This document shows positions 1 through 10,500 of a DNA stretch of 64,000 bases, piece by piece (within the stretch, counting starts at the first letter, position 1; every line of letters starts with the position of its first letter). Below the pieces are notes generated by a model that made no database searches, was not told where the DNA came from, and worked only from the letters and a program-made list of their open reading frames with translations. This stretch comes from CAISCU01 sp051861545 (GTDB lineage: Bacteria; Bacteroidota; Bacteroidia; UKL13-3), in NCBI GenBank assembly GCA_051861545.1, contig JBIMKP010000006.1, positions 62,001-126,000 on the forward strand, read 5' to 3'. A program made the translations under genes and the position numbers.

Positions 1-528
1 AAAAGATACAATAGAGAAACATTAGAAGTAAGATACAAAGGCAAAAGCATCAACGATGTACTGGATATGTCGATAGAAGAAGCAGTGAAGTTTTTCGAAA
101 ATACACCTCAGATTCTTAGAAAAATATCAGCATTAAATGATGTTGGTTTAGGTTATATCACACTTGGGCAACCATCAACAACATTAAGTGGTGGAGAAGC
201 ACAAAGGGTTAAATTAGCAACTGAACTTAGCAAAAGAGATACAGGAAATACATTTTATATTTTAGATGAACCAACAACAGGTTTACATTTTGAGGATGTA
301 AGAGTTCTACTTGATGTTTTACAAAAATTGGTAGAAAAAGGAAATACCGTTTTGGTAATTGAGCACAATTTAGATGTAATTAAGGTAGCAGATTACATTA
401 TAGATATGGGACCAGAAGGTGGTAAATATGGAGGAGAAATTCTTTGTACCGGAACTCCTGAAGAAGTAGCAATTGTAGAAAAAAGTCATACAGGAAAATT
501 TTTAATCAAAGAATTAGAATCGGCTTAA
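1..528 (+). CDS. uvrA: UvrA, excinuclease ABC subunit A (3' end only)
   Basis: This is the C-terminal 175 residues of UvrA, the ATP-dependent damage-recognition subunit of the UvrABC nucleotide-excision repair complex. The reading frame is open from base 1, so the gene starts outside the window. The second ABC ATPase module is visible: the signature LSGGEAQRVKLATEL, then Walker B and D-loop in ILDEPTTGLH, then the switch histidine region VLVIEHNLDVIK. The end of the protein (GTPEEVA...TGKFL) is typical of UvrA. A stem-loop follows the stop codon, so transcription probably ends here. Identification is secure. Confidence 0.97.
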   Translation, partial: KRYNRETLEVRYKGKSINDVLDMSIEEAVKFFENTPQILRKISALNDVGLGYITLGQPSTTLSGGEAQRVKLATELSKRDTGNTFYILDEPTTGLHFEDVRVLLDVLQKLVEKGNTVLVIEHNLDVIKVADYIIDMGPEGGKYGGEILCTGTPEEVAIVEKSHTGKFLIKELESA

Positions 529-560
529 ACATCAGCTAAACCTTAGATTCTCAGAATTAT

Positions 561-607
561 AAACAGCGACTTGGAAAACTATTTTTTAAGTCTCGCTGTG
601 TTTTTCT
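561..607 (+). terminator. Rho-independent terminator of uvrA
   Basis: ACAGCGA...TCGCTGT plus CTT/AAG forms a stem of about 10 bp with a 2-nt bulge on the right arm, followed by a run of Ts from 601. It lies 33 nt after the uvrA stop. It covers a TTG at 571 that is in frame with the next gene, which argues against that TTG being used as a start. Confidence 0.6.
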
Positions 608-627
608 TACCTTTAATTTTTTGTGTT

Positions 628-1119
628 ATGCTGCAAAAGGTAAAAATCTTACTTCTGTTCATCTTTTTATGCCTCGTTTCTGGCGATTTATTTGCCAAGA
701 GGTATACGATTGAGCAGTACATAGATTCGTTTGCACCAGTTGCTATGAACCTAAAAAAGAGAACTGGTATTCCAGCATCTGTAATACTAGGAGTAGCTAT
801 TGTAGAATCAGGTTTTGGAAATAGTAAAAATTGTGTTCTTTTGAAAAACCATTTCGGCATTATTGGAAGAAACCAATTAAGGGCAAATGGAATTCCATAC
901 CGTTCACATTATAAACAATATGAAACAGATTCTGCTTCGTACAGCGACTTTTGTCGTGTTGTAAGCTCGAAAAAATATTATGCAAAACTTAAAAATCGAA
1001 GGCCAAATGCTTTGTGGCTTAAACATATCAGTAAAACCTATGCTGCTGCTAGAAAAAAATGGGTAACAAGAATTTTGTTTGTTATTAAAAAATACCGATT
1101 AGACAGATACAATATCTAA
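628..1119 (+). CDS. Secreted glucosaminidase-domain protein (peptidoglycan hydrolase)
   Basis: A 163-residue protein with a glucosaminidase (FlgJ C-terminal / mannosyl-glycoprotein endo-beta-N-acetylglucosaminidase) domain, which cleaves peptidoglycan glycan strands. The putative catalytic glutamate is in AIVESGFGNS, followed by the family-typical NHFGI, YRSHYKQYET and SYSDFCRVV. I chose ATG 628 rather than the in-frame TTG at 571, because 571 lies inside the uvrA terminator and 628 gives a clean signal peptide (MLQKVKILLLFIFLCLVSG). It begins a four-gene run ending with an MBOAT acyltransferase and is separated from the next gene by 6 nt. A role in wall turnover linked to O-acetylation is inferred from that context. 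Confidence 0.85.
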   Translation: MLQKVKILLLFIFLCLVSGDLFAKRYTIEQYIDSFAPVAMNLKKRTGIPASVILGVAIVESGFGNSKNCVLLKNHFGIIGRNQLRANGIPYRSHYKQYETDSASYSDFCRVVSSKKYYAKLKNRRPNALWLKHISKTYAAARKKWVTRILFVIKKYRLDRYNI

Positions 1120-1125
1120 ATCAAC

Positions 1126-2478
1126 ATGTCTGCGTTGCCTAATTCTCGTCCGTTTAAAATTGTACTTTATACGGTTTTAATTTTAAGTTTTTTGTCTATT
1201 ATCAATCCTAAGTTTTTCTCAGAAGAATTTGGCTTAAAGCGTTTTGATTTGTTTTCAGAACTCAAAGAATATTCACCTTTAGAAAGAGATCATTTAGTTA
1301 TTGAAACCAAATCTGATTCAACAAAAACACATCAAGAAAAGAAAAAAGTAATTAGCTCTGAAAACGGAAATATAATTTCAGAAGTAAATAATGATAAATC
1401 GCACAGCTTTCAACAATTTACTAGGAATCTAAAAGATTTAAAAAGGCGAAAAAGAAAGAAAATCAGGATTGGTTACTTTGGCGATTCTATGATTGAAGGG
1501 GATTTGATTACCTGTAATATCAGAGATGCATTACAAGATTATTTTGGAGGTAATGGAGTTGGTTTTGTGCCCATTACATCTGTTGTTGCAGGTTTCAGAC
1601 AAACCATTGGACACGAATTTTCGAAAGATTGGAAAGAACTAAGTTTTCTTGATAAAAAAAGTAAGGTAGTTTTACCTTTTTCAGGGCATAATTTTTATGC
1701 AAACCAAGGTTCATGGGTAAGATACAAAACTGTAAAAACAAAACATCTAAACAGCTTTGAAAACATTCATCTTTTGTATGGTAAACCTCAAGCAAAAGAT
1801 GCTGTTACCTTAAATGAAATACGTTTTTCATTAGAAGGAAATTCCGATTTTAACCAAATTCAAATCAACCCAAAAGAAAAAAGTAAAGAAATTAAACTCA
1901 ATTTTAATACCGATAGTAAAACTCCCATTTACGGTTGTGCTTTTGAAAGTGATTCTGGTTTAATTCTCGACAATTATTCGTTTAGAGGGATTTCAGGTCT
2001 TGAACTCAATAAAATGAGTGTTGATTTTATTCAATCTATGCAAGAAAAAAGGGGCCTCGATTTGCTTATTTTACATTATGGACCTAATCTCTTATTTAAA
2101 CCCGAGAACACCGATTTTAGTTGGTATAAAAAGAATATGAGCAAAACCATTCAGTATTTAAGAAAACAATTTCCAAATACTTGTATTTTACTCATTGGAA
2201 GTGCTGATAAAGCTTATAGAAAAAATGGAAAATATGTAACAGCACCAGGAGTTGCGGCGCTCATTAAAGTGCAAAAAGAACTTGCTTTTGAAAACGATTG
2301 TGCCTTCTTAAATCTTTATGAAACCATGGGTGGAGAAGGTACTATAACACGTTGGGCAGAGAAAAAACCAATTTTAGCTTATAAAGATTATACCCATTTT
2401 AATAATAGCGGCGCTGCAAAAGTGGGCCGACTTATTACTCAATCCATCATGAAATCGTTTTATGCCCAATTCAAATAA
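1126..2478 (+). CDS. SGNH/GDSL hydrolase-family membrane-anchored protein
   Basis: 450 residues with an N-terminal membrane anchor at about residues 10-27 and a large extracytoplasmic part. SGNH blocks are present: GDS with nucleophile Ser121 (YFGDSMIEG), a G-x-N block in HYGPNLLF, and the catalytic Asp421/His424 pair in KDYTHFNNSG. The family contains esterases and acetyltransferases acting on carbohydrates; next to an MBOAT gene the usual role is transferring or removing acetyl groups on peptidoglycan or an exported polysaccharide (as in PatB, AlgJ/AlgX). The insert between blocks I and III, about residues 170-300, is long and would fit an accessory carbohydrate-binding beta-domain, but that is inference. 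It overlaps the next gene by 17 nt. Confidence 0.85.
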   Translation: MSALPNSRPFKIVLYTVLILSFLSIINPKFFSEEFGLKRFDLFSELKEYSPLERDHLVIETKSDSTKTHQEKKKVISSENGNIISEVNNDKSHSFQQFTRNLKDLKRRKRKKIRIGYFGDSMIEGDLITCNIRDALQDYFGGNGVGFVPITSVVAGFRQTIGHEFSKDWKELSFLDKKSKVVLPFSGHNFYANQGSWVRYKTVKTKHLNSFENIHLLYGKPQAKDAVTLNEIRFSLEGNSDFNQIQINPKEKSKEIKLNFNTDSKTPIYGCAFESDSGLILDNYSFRGISGLELNKMSVDFIQSMQEKRGLDLLILHYGPNLLFKPENTDFSWYKKNMSKTIQYLRKQFPNTCILLIGSADKAYRKNGKYVTAPGVAALIKVQKELAFENDCAFLNLYETMGGEGTITRWAEKKPILAYKDYTHFNNSGAAKVGRLITQSIMKSFYAQFK

Positions 2479-3667
2479 ATTTAAACTACTTTTTCTTTTG
2501 TTGATTCAGGCATCAATTGGGTTTTCACAAGCCGAATTCCCTTTTATCAAACAAGAGAAAAACATCATTCATAATCCTGCTAATCTTATCGATTTTTTAA
2601 ATAAAATTAGTATCGATAGTATGAATACACATTCTGTTGTTCATATTGGTGATTCGCATATTCAAGCTGATTTCTTTACAGGGAAACTTAGAAAATTGTT
2701 CCAAAACGAATATGGAAATGCTGGCAGAGGTTTGGTTTTTCCTTATGTTTTTGCTAAAACAAACGGACATTCCGATGCTAAATTTCCTGCTAATAATTGT
2801 GTATGGTCGAATTTAAAAATTGTTAAAGCTAAGGAGTATGATAATATTGGAATACCTGCTATTCAACTAAATCTAATTAGCAATTCAAACTGCGGATTTC
2901 AGTTGAAGTATAAAGATGATTCAAGTGCTACTAATAAAGGATTTTCTGAACTGGAACTTATTTTTAAAGGTGATGCAAAAATAAGGATTCAGGATACTTA
3001 TGGAATATCGCTAAAAGAAAAGAATGATACTATAATTGATGGATTGATTCACCGTGTATTTCTATCAGATTTTCCTGTTGAAATAGTAGATTTTCAAATA
3101 GATAAAATAAGCGCTGAGTTTGAATTAAAAGGAATGTTGTTAAAGAAAAGAAATCCAGGCATATTTTACCATTCTATTGGCGTAAATGGAGCTGAATTTA
3201 TTGACTATATACAGAACGAAAAATTCTTCAGGGAATTAGCCATTCTTAAACCAGAATTGATTGTTGTTTCATTAGGAACCAATGAAAGTGTTTCGAATAT
3301 TGATAGTCTTACATTCTATAATTATCTAACTAGTTTTTACAATTATGTATTGCCATATAAAGCAACATTATTGTTTACAACACCAGCAGATAACGACAAA
3401 CGAAAAAGAGTAGGAAAAAGAAAGAAAAAACGAACAATTTTTGTTTCAAATCCCAAAGCAGAATGGATGGGACAACAAATGATGTTTTTCTGTAAAGAAA
3501 AGAATATAGCTTGCTGGAATATGTTTGAAGTGATGGGTGCTGAAAACAGCATGAAACTATGGGTTAACAATGAACTAGCAGCTCGCGATCATTTGCATTT
3601 CAGTAAAAAAGGATATTCCTTACAAGCAGAACTTTTATATCAGGCCATTAAAAAACTTCAACCCTAA
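2462..3667 (+). CDS. Second SGNH/GDSL hydrolase-family secreted protein
   Basis: 401 residues with a signal peptide (MPNSNKFKLLFLLLIQASIG, cleavage probably after FSQ). Block I is GDSH with Ser65, block III is SLGTNES, and the catalytic dyad is Asp376/His379 in RDHLHFSKKG. It is homologous in layout to the preceding gene but clearly divergent, so this is either an old tandem duplication or two specialised subunits. Its first codons lie inside the end of the upstream gene, and its stop overlaps the next start as TAATG, so the three genes should be co-translated. The predicted location is the periplasm, acting on acetylated glycans delivered by the MBOAT partner (inferred). Confidence 0.85.
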   Translation: MPNSNKFKLLFLLLIQASIGFSQAEFPFIKQEKNIIHNPANLIDFLNKISIDSMNTHSVVHIGDSHIQADFFTGKLRKLFQNEYGNAGRGLVFPYVFAKTNGHSDAKFPANNCVWSNLKIVKAKEYDNIGIPAIQLNLISNSNCGFQLKYKDDSSATNKGFSELELIFKGDAKIRIQDTYGISLKEKNDTIIDGLIHRVFLSDFPVEIVDFQIDKISAEFELKGMLLKKRNPGIFYHSIGVNGAEFIDYIQNEKFFRELAILKPELIVVSLGTNESVSNIDSLTFYNYLTSFYNYVLPYKATLLFTTPADNDKRKRVGKRKKKRTIFVSNPKAEWMGQQMMFFCKEKNIACWNMFEVMGAENSMKLWVNNELAARDHLHFSKKGYSLQAELLYQAIKKLQP

Positions 3668-5163
3668 TGGAAACATTTAAGTTCAATAAAATATTCGAAC
3701 AGCTTTTATATAATCCTGAAGATCCATTGTTGTTTAACAGTGCTTTCTTCTTGTTCTTCTTGCTTACTTTTTTATTTCTGTTTTTGAAATTTCATCAAGA
3801 CAAACAAAAAAGAGTATTACTTTTTACTGCATTTTCACTTTATTTTTTCTATAAAGCTTGTGGTTATTATGTAGCATTGGTGCTAATTTCAGCGGTTGTA
3901 GACTTTAATATTTCGAGATGGATTTACGAACAAAAAGATGCAACCAAGAAGAATCTCTTATTGATATTTAGCATCGTTATTAACTTAGCGCTCTTATTCT
4001 ACTTTAAATACACCGATTTTTTTATTGGGATTTTAAATGATTACCAACTGGGAGAATTTGAACCTCTCAACCTTATTTTACCCATTGGTATTTCGTTTTA
4101 TACTTTTGAAAATATCTCTTATACAGTTGATGTTTACCGAGGTCATTTTAAACCCATTAAAAGCTTTTTGGACTATGTTTTCTTTTTGAGTTTTTTCCCG
4201 AAACTCATCATGGGACCAATTGTACGTGCAGCAGATTTTATACCTCAAATCAGCAAGGAATACAAACTCACGAATGAAGCATTGGGAAAAGGATTCTACC
4301 TCATTATAGCCGGATTGTTCAAAAAGGTTGTCATATCAGATTATATCTATGTCAACTTTGTACAGTACATTTTCGATGACCCATCAAAACATATTGGATT
4401 AGAATGTTGGTTGGCTGTTTATGGTTATGCATTGGTTATTTATTGCGATTTTTCGGGCTATTCCGACATGGCAATTGGTATTGGAAAATGGATGGGTTTT
4501 GATATCAATATCAACTTTCTTTCGCCATATCAAAGTGCCAGTATCACTGAGTTTTGGAGACGCTGGCATATTTCATTGTCATCATGGTTGAGAGATTATC
4601 TTTATATTCCTTTAGGCGGAAATAAACATGGAAAAATCAGACAGAACATCAACCTTGCAATAACGATGTTAATTGGAGGTTTCTGGCATGGAGCCAACTG
4701 GACCTTCATTTTATGGGGAGCTTTGCATGGAATAGCACTTGGTTTTGATAAAATCAGGATGTATTTAACAGAACAAATTTTAGGAGAAAGAAAAGAAAAT
4801 CCTTCCACTAAAAAAATCATGCATGTACTTGGAGTGGTATTCACTTTTCATTTTGTTTGTTTCACTTGGATTTTCTTCAAAGCATCAAGTATTTCAGATG
4901 CAATGGTGATATTAGACCAGATTTGGAACAATTTTCAGTGGGAAGCCTGGCCAGAACTTTTTGCTACCTATAAAAGTGTTTTACTAGTTATGTTGATGGG
5001 CTTCGGATTACATTTCATCAGCCTTAAAAAAGAAGAAGAGTTTAGTAAAAGGTTTATTGGTTTACCTAGTTTTACTTATGCAATAATATTAGTGGTATTT
5101 ATTCTTCTATTAGCTCAAGTAAAAACAGCAGAGCAGGTTATGCCTATATATTTGCAGTTTTAA
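3667..5163 (+). CDS. MBOAT family O-acyltransferase (AlgI/PatA/DltB-like)
   Basis: 498 residues, polytopic membrane protein. The MBOAT core is evident: FWRRWHISLSSWLRDYLYIP followed by GGFWHGANWTFILWGALHG, which holds the invariant histidines. The family moves acyl groups, normally acetyl, across the membrane to a periplasmic acceptor through a dedicated SGNH partner. Here two SGNH genes precede it in the same operon, overlapping by 1 and 17 nt. Length fits the AlgI/PatA group (about 470-520 residues). The acceptor (peptidoglycan, capsule or teichoic-like polymer) cannot be told from sequence; the upstream glucosaminidase favours peptidoglycan. Confidence 0.93.
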   Translation: METFKFNKIFEQLLYNPEDPLLFNSAFFLFFLLTFLFLFLKFHQDKQKRVLLFTAFSLYFFYKACGYYVALVLISAVVDFNISRWIYEQKDATKKNLLLIFSIVINLALLFYFKYTDFFIGILNDYQLGEFEPLNLILPIGISFYTFENISYTVDVYRGHFKPIKSFLDYVFFLSFFPKLIMGPIVRAADFIPQISKEYKLTNEALGKGFYLIIAGLFKKVVISDYIYVNFVQYIFDDPSKHIGLECWLAVYGYALVIYCDFSGYSDMAIGIGKWMGFDININFLSPYQSASITEFWRRWHISLSSWLRDYLYIPLGGNKHGKIRQNINLAITMLIGGFWHGANWTFILWGALHGIALGFDKIRMYLTEQILGERKENPSTKKIMHVLGVVFTFHFVCFTWIFFKASSISDAMVILDQIWNNFQWEAWPELFATYKSVLLVMLMGFGLHFISLKKEEEFSKRFIGLPSFTYAIILVVFILLLAQVKTAEQVMPIYLQF

Positions 5164-5238
5164 CCGAATTGTGTGTTACATAAATTAAAAGAAGCTTAAC
5201 TTTAAACATTCTATTTAAATTACTAAAAAATTAAAATC

Positions 5239-5757
5239 ATGAAAAAAGTAAAAATAATACTCATAGTTATTTTAGTGGGATTATTCACTATCCCCAATTT
5301 CTTCGACGAACTTTCAAACAATGGAACTGTATATGGAGCCAACGATTTTACCAATGTTGTAAATACTCCACCTGAAATAAAAACGATGATGGAAGCAGCA
5401 TGTTTCGATTGTCATTCGAACAAAACCAATTATATGTGGTACAGCGGCATTGCACCAATAAGTTTATTATTAAATAACCATATTGATGAAGGTAAAAAGG
5501 AATTGAATTTTTCTGAATTCAAAACCTATAAACCTAAACGTCAGAAACACAAACTCGAAGAAATTGCCGAGCAAGTTGAAGCACACGAAATGCCCATGAA
5601 GCTTTATACATTAACACATTCGGTAGCAAAACTAAGCGATGAACAAAGAACCCAGTTAATCAATTGGGCAAAAGCTGCTATGGATGAAATAAACTTGGCA
5701 GATTCATTAGTTAAAGATGAGGCTCATACTCATGCGGAAAATGAGCATGCACACTAA
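5239..5757 (+). CDS. Membrane-anchored haem-binding domain protein (CxxCH)
   Basis: 172 residues with an N-terminal membrane anchor (residues 4-20) and a single c-type haem site CFDCH (Cys55, Cys58, His59), followed by SNKTNYMWYSGIAPI, which is the signature of the Haem_bd (DUF1924-like) family common in Bacteroidota. HEMPMKLYT near residue 115 offers a likely Met axial ligand. The C-terminus is rich in His and Glu (HTHAENEHAH). It probably works in periplasmic electron transfer. It stands alone between the acetylation operon and a convergent phosphatase gene. Confidence 0.8.
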   Translation: MKKVKIILIVILVGLFTIPNFFDELSNNGTVYGANDFTNVVNTPPEIKTMMEAACFDCHSNKTNYMWYSGIAPISLLLNNHIDEGKKELNFSEFKTYKPKRQKHKLEEIAEQVEAHEMPMKLYTLTHSVAKLSDEQRTQLINWAKAAMDEINLADSLVKDEAHTHAENEHAH

Positions 5758-5763
5758 TAAAAA

Positions 5764-6390
5764 TTAAACCAAATCACCGAAATGGGTTTTATCATTTCGT
5801 TTTAATAGATGAAACCCATTTTCATTTTTTTCTAACAAATACAAGCCTAAGTTGCTGTGTTCAAATTCTTCCATTTTGTTTAGAGGTTCATTGAGCAAGG
5901 TGCATAAAAAACTCTTCATAGCTCTACCATGCATACAAATTAAAATGCATTTTTCATGGGTATTTGACATGATTTTTTCAATAGCAGGGATTTGACGGTT
6001 TTGCATTTCGAGTGCACTTTCACCATTTACTATTTTAGCATCATAATTACCTGCTCTCCAACTATTCACTACTTCCCAATAAAAAGCTCGTTCTTCTGCA
6101 TTTTGTTGTTTACCTTCAAATACACCCCAACTAATCTCATTCAATTCAGGCATTTTTGTGTATTGTTGACCACGTTCAATAAAAGGCAAAACGCTTTGTT
6201 GGGTTCTAATTAGAGCTGAAGTATAAATATGATCGAATTGAATATCCTTATAAAATTCGAAAAACTTTGAGGCTTGAAGTTTACCCAAATCATTCAATTC
6301 CTTATCGACACCGCTACCTTGAACAATCCCCATTTTATTAAAATCAGTCTCGCCGTGCCTGATTAAATAAATAATTTTAGATTCTGACAT
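5764..6390 (-). CDS. Histidine phosphatase family protein (phosphoglycerate-mutase-like)
   Basis: 208 residues beginning MSESKIIYLIRHGETDFN, with the RHG phosphohistidine motif at the N-terminus and the second histidine in ICMHGRAMKSFL. The middle holds the expected IYTSALIRTQQS and the catalytic acid region ELNEISWGVFEG. The family removes phosphate from small metabolites or proteins; substrate is unknown. The open frame extends 30 codons further upstream, but that part is unrelated to the family and crosses the divergent FIST gene start, so I place the start at 6390. Convergent with the haem-binding gene, 6 nt apart. Confidence 0.9.
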   Translation of the reverse strand: MSESKIIYLIRHGETDFNKMGIVQGSGVDKELNDLGKLQASKFFEFYKDIQFDHIYTSALIRTQQSVLPFIERGQQYTKMPELNEISWGVFEGKQQNAEERAFYWEVVNSWRAGNYDAKIVNGESALEMQNRQIPAIEKIMSNTHEKCILICMHGRAMKSFLCTLLNEPLNKMEEFEHSNLGLYLLEKNENGFHLLKRNDKTHFGDLV

Positions 6391-6445
6391 ATTGATACAA
6401 ATTTCAACTAAATAGATTATTTTAGAAGACTTAATTATAAGTCCC

Positions 6446-7576
6446 ATGAAAAATAAGCAATTATTATTTACCACAAACAATGGTTGGAAAGAAGTTTCAT
6501 CTAAAGGAGAAATTCACAACCCTGGATTAGTTATCATTTTTGGCTCAACTGCTTTAATTAAAGAAGGGAAAGCAGTAAATGAACTAAAAGAAAAATATCC
6601 AAACGCAATTTTCATTGGAGGAAGTTCATCGGGAGAAATTACAGGAACAAACGTTTATGACAATACCGTTGTTGCAACAGTAATTGAATGTGAGAAAAGT
6701 AAAATTGAGTATGCAAGTGAAAAAGTTGATAAACCTGAAGATAGTTTTGAAGTTGGCAAAAAAATCATCAATCAACTAAATCAAGAAGGTTTAAAACATG
6801 TATTTATAATGAGTGAAGGCCTCAATATTAATGGGTCGGAATTGGTTAGAGGTTTAAGAGAAGTTCTACCTGTAGGAGTTGGTGCAACAGGAGGTTTAGC
6901 TGGTGATGGAGCAGATTTTAAAGAAACATTTGTTTTAAATAAAGATGGCCAACCAGAAAGTCAATTGGTATCTGCATTAGGTTTTTATGGCGATTCAATT
7001 GAATTTGGATACGCATCGTTAGGAGGATGGGACAGTTTTGGAGTTGAAAGAATGGTAACTAAATCGAAAAACAATGTACTTTATGAACTTGATGGTAAAC
7101 CTGCATTAGATTTATACAAATCGTTTTTGGGTGACCATGCTGCTGAATTACCAGCATCAGGATTATTGTTTCCATTAAACATGAGAATTGGAAAAGATAG
7201 TATACCAGTTGTTAGAACCATTCTTGCAGTAAATGAAGAAGAACATTCTTTAACCTTTGCTGGAGATATTCCAGAAGGAGCTTATGTTAGACTAATGAAA
7301 GCAAACTTTGATAGACTAATTGAAGGTGCGGTTGGAGCAGCTAAAAGTACAGTTGTAAATGAACCAGATATTGCCATCTTAATTAGTTGTGTAGGACGTA
7401 AATTGGTATTAAAACAAATGATAGAAGAAGAGGTTGAAGGCGTTGCAGATATTTTGGGTGATGGAGCTACCTATTGTGGCTTTTACTCTTATGGCGAAAT
7501 ATCTCCGTTTTCTATAGGTGCTTCTTGTGAATTACATAATCAAACCATGACAATTACTACCATGAAGGAAGTTTAA
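6446..7576 (+). CDS. FIST N/C domain signal-sensing protein
   Basis: 376 residues covering a FIST_N domain (about 25-215: VIIFGST, IGGSSSGEITG, GVGATGGLAGDGADF) and a FIST_C domain (about 220-365: SFGVERMVTKS, YELDGKPALDLYKSFLG, LLISCVGRK, GFYSYGEISP). FIST proteins are sensory modules thought to bind small ligands and are often encoded beside two-component kinases. Here the stop is 1 nt from the start of a hybrid kinase, so the pair should be co-expressed and the FIST protein may feed information to it. No signal peptide or membrane segment, so cytoplasmic. Confidence 0.92.
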   Translation: MKNKQLLFTTNNGWKEVSSKGEIHNPGLVIIFGSTALIKEGKAVNELKEKYPNAIFIGGSSSGEITGTNVYDNTVVATVIECEKSKIEYASEKVDKPEDSFEVGKKIINQLNQEGLKHVFIMSEGLNINGSELVRGLREVLPVGVGATGGLAGDGADFKETFVLNKDGQPESQLVSALGFYGDSIEFGYASLGGWDSFGVERMVTKSKNNVLYELDGKPALDLYKSFLGDHAAELPASGLLFPLNMRIGKDSIPVVRTILAVNEEEHSLTFAGDIPEGAYVRLMKANFDRLIEGAVGAAKSTVVNEPDIAILISCVGRKLVLKQMIEEEVEGVADILGDGATYCGFYSYGEISPFSIGASCELHNQTMTITTMKEV

Positions 7577-7577
7577 A

Positions 7578-10500
7578 ATGCTAAAAAGATTCTCAATTTT
7601 TCTGCTTTTTATTTCTATTCTATTTTACAAAAATGCTTCGTCAATTTCTATTGAAACGCTTGAGCAGCAATGGAAATGGGCAAATTTTGATGAAAAAAAC
7701 GGATTAATCCGGACTGCCTTTAACAGGGTTTACCAAGCCAAAAATGGTGATATTTGGACTGTAAGTGATAAAGGAATTTTTTATTATGACCATTTTAAAT
7801 GGAATCTTGTTAAGGCGTATAATGCAACAGATCGATCTAGCAATCCAGGAATAATAGATGAAGATAGCAAAGGCAATCTTTATACTTGTTTTTCTGATAC
7901 TTTATTTATTGTTTCAAAGAATAAAATCAGGAAACTGATTTTTTCAATAAATCAACAAAACTTATTTATTGAACAATCATATTTTAAATCTGATTCTTTA
8001 TACATCAAATACAGGATAAAAAATGAAAACTTCTTTAGGTTAGGCTTAATTGTAAATGGAAGAATTATAAATTTTTGGTCAAGTAAAAACTTCCCTGACG
8101 TATACTATTCAACTTTATTTAAAACGAAGGCAGGGAATATTTACTTTACAATGGAAGAGAAAATATTCAAAATTCAAAACAATCAATTGAAATATTTATG
8201 CTCTGTTTCATCTGAAAAATGTAAGATTTCTCAGATTTCAGAAAATAAAAAAGGCGATGGTTTTGTAGCATTTGCGAGTATTCCATCGGATTTTAAATTA
8301 CATCGTTTTAATTTTAATCAATCTAATACAACTAAAAAAATTATTCCTCAAAGCAATAATTTCCCTCGTTCATTAGATATTTTTAATGATGGAAATATTT
8401 TAATCTTAAATAGACAAGGAAATACATATGTTTTAGATAAAAACAACCAGTTTCATGAATGGGCTAAGCCTTCAAATGTAGGAAGTAGGAATTTTGTATT
8501 TATTGATGAAAATGAAAGCATTTGGATGGGCTCATTTGGAAAATTACATTGGTTCCAAACAAAAAGTAAATATTGGTCGTATAGAAAATTTAATTACAAA
8601 GGAAACAATAATGATTGCAATAGCCTATTTATGGATAAGGATTCAAATATTTGGACTTCATTATTGGCAGGATTGGTTAAAATAGATAAATACGGAAATG
8701 AAACTTTTATAGAAACTGCAAATGGTCAAACAATAAGAGAAATTACAACCATAAATCAGGATGAAACCGGTAAAATTTGGATAGGTTCTGGATCTCTTAA
8801 AAATATGACTTTTTCATTTGATGGTAAAACCTGGACTCATCACAGTTCCAATAATGGATTTACGAATCAATGTATTCATAAAATTGAAAAAGGGATTGAT
8901 GGAAAATTATACTTCTTAGTTTTCATCAATAGAGGATTTCAAAATGGGAGTGGTGAAGGAATTTATGCACTTGAAAAGGGTAAGTTTATAAAACCCATTT
9001 GGGCAAAAAAACTCAACCAAAATAGATTTTATTCATTTTTACAGCAAAAAGATTCATCAATTTGGCTTGCAGGATTAAGTTATATAGTAAAAATTTATCG
9101 AAATAATGTATTAGAATTTAAAGTAAAGAACAGTTTTCCAAACGTTAATATTTATGATTTAACGGAAGATAAATCAGGTAAAATTTGGTTTTTTGCAATA
9201 CCAAAAGGATTACACTATATAGAAAATAATAAGATACATAATATAGATAATCATCAAGATCAAGACAGCAAAAGAAGTGTAGCTGAAATATTAATTGATA
9301 ACAAAAACATTATTTGGTACACAGGTAGTGAAGGACTTTTTGCCTATTCAAATTATTCCCATTATCAAATCGACCAAAAAGTAGGTCTTCAATCGCAAAC
9401 TGCTTGGCCAATTATTCAGATAAAAAATAAACTATATATCGGCACAAATGGAGAAGGCATCAATACGCTTGATTTATCAATATTAGATATTCCAGCACCC
9501 GAGGTAGTTTTAAGTCCAATTCAGGTTGAAGGCAAAGAAGCCGGCTTTGTTTGGAAAGCATTTACCTATGACCAAACCTACCCTGATGATTATAGTATTT
9601 CCTATTCAGTAAATGAAGGTGATTGGAGTATTTGGTCAACAGAACAACAAGTTTTAGTACATGGTTTAAAATTTGGAGAAAATAAACTTGAATACCGTGT
9701 AAAAGGAATATTCCCCAATAACCATTTATCTGTATTTAAAAGTACAATTAAGGTTCCATATCCCTACTATCTTCAATTAAACTTTATATTACCCATTATT
9801 TTACTTGTTATAGCATTGTTGTTCATTTCAATCAAATATTTAATCAACAATAAGAAAAATATTAGTGGCTTAATTAGTAAAGAGAAAAGGATGGAATCTT
9901 ATATCCTTTCAATGCCATTTAACTCTGCTATTGTAAACGAATATGGCATTTGTTTGGAGTCGTTTTTTCCTAACAATTCTCGAGGACAAGAATTCTCAAT
10001 TCAAGTAAATCAATCATTATTACAGATGTTTGATTCTATTAAATCGCTTGAAATAAAACAAGCAATTGAAAGATGCATACATCTTCAATTTTATGAAACT
10101 AAAGAATTCACATTTGAAAATAAAAAAGGGGAAACTAAATATTATGAAATTAGAATTTCACCTTTTGAAGAATCTAATGAAACAACAAATAAAGCTATAA
10201 TTGTTTTTATTGATGTTACAGAATCAAAATTGAATCAGGAAGAACTGATGAAAGCTAAACAAATAGCAGAGAAAGCGAATCAAACAAAAATGCAATTTCT
10301 TTCAAATATGAGTCATGAAATTAGAACTCCAATGAATGCAGTTATTGGAATTACGGATATGATGCTTGACGAAATTGAAGAACCAGTTCAAAAAGAAAAT
10401 CTCTCACTAATTAAACGTTCTGCAGATAATCTTTTGGTTATTATCAATGATATTCTTGATATATCTAAAATTGAATCTGGAAAAGTAGAGATAGATTATA

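Noticed and set aside
571..627. A TTG start that would add 19 residues to the glucosaminidase
   Set aside because: It lies inside the uvrA terminator stem, and the ATG at 628 gives a complete signal peptide.
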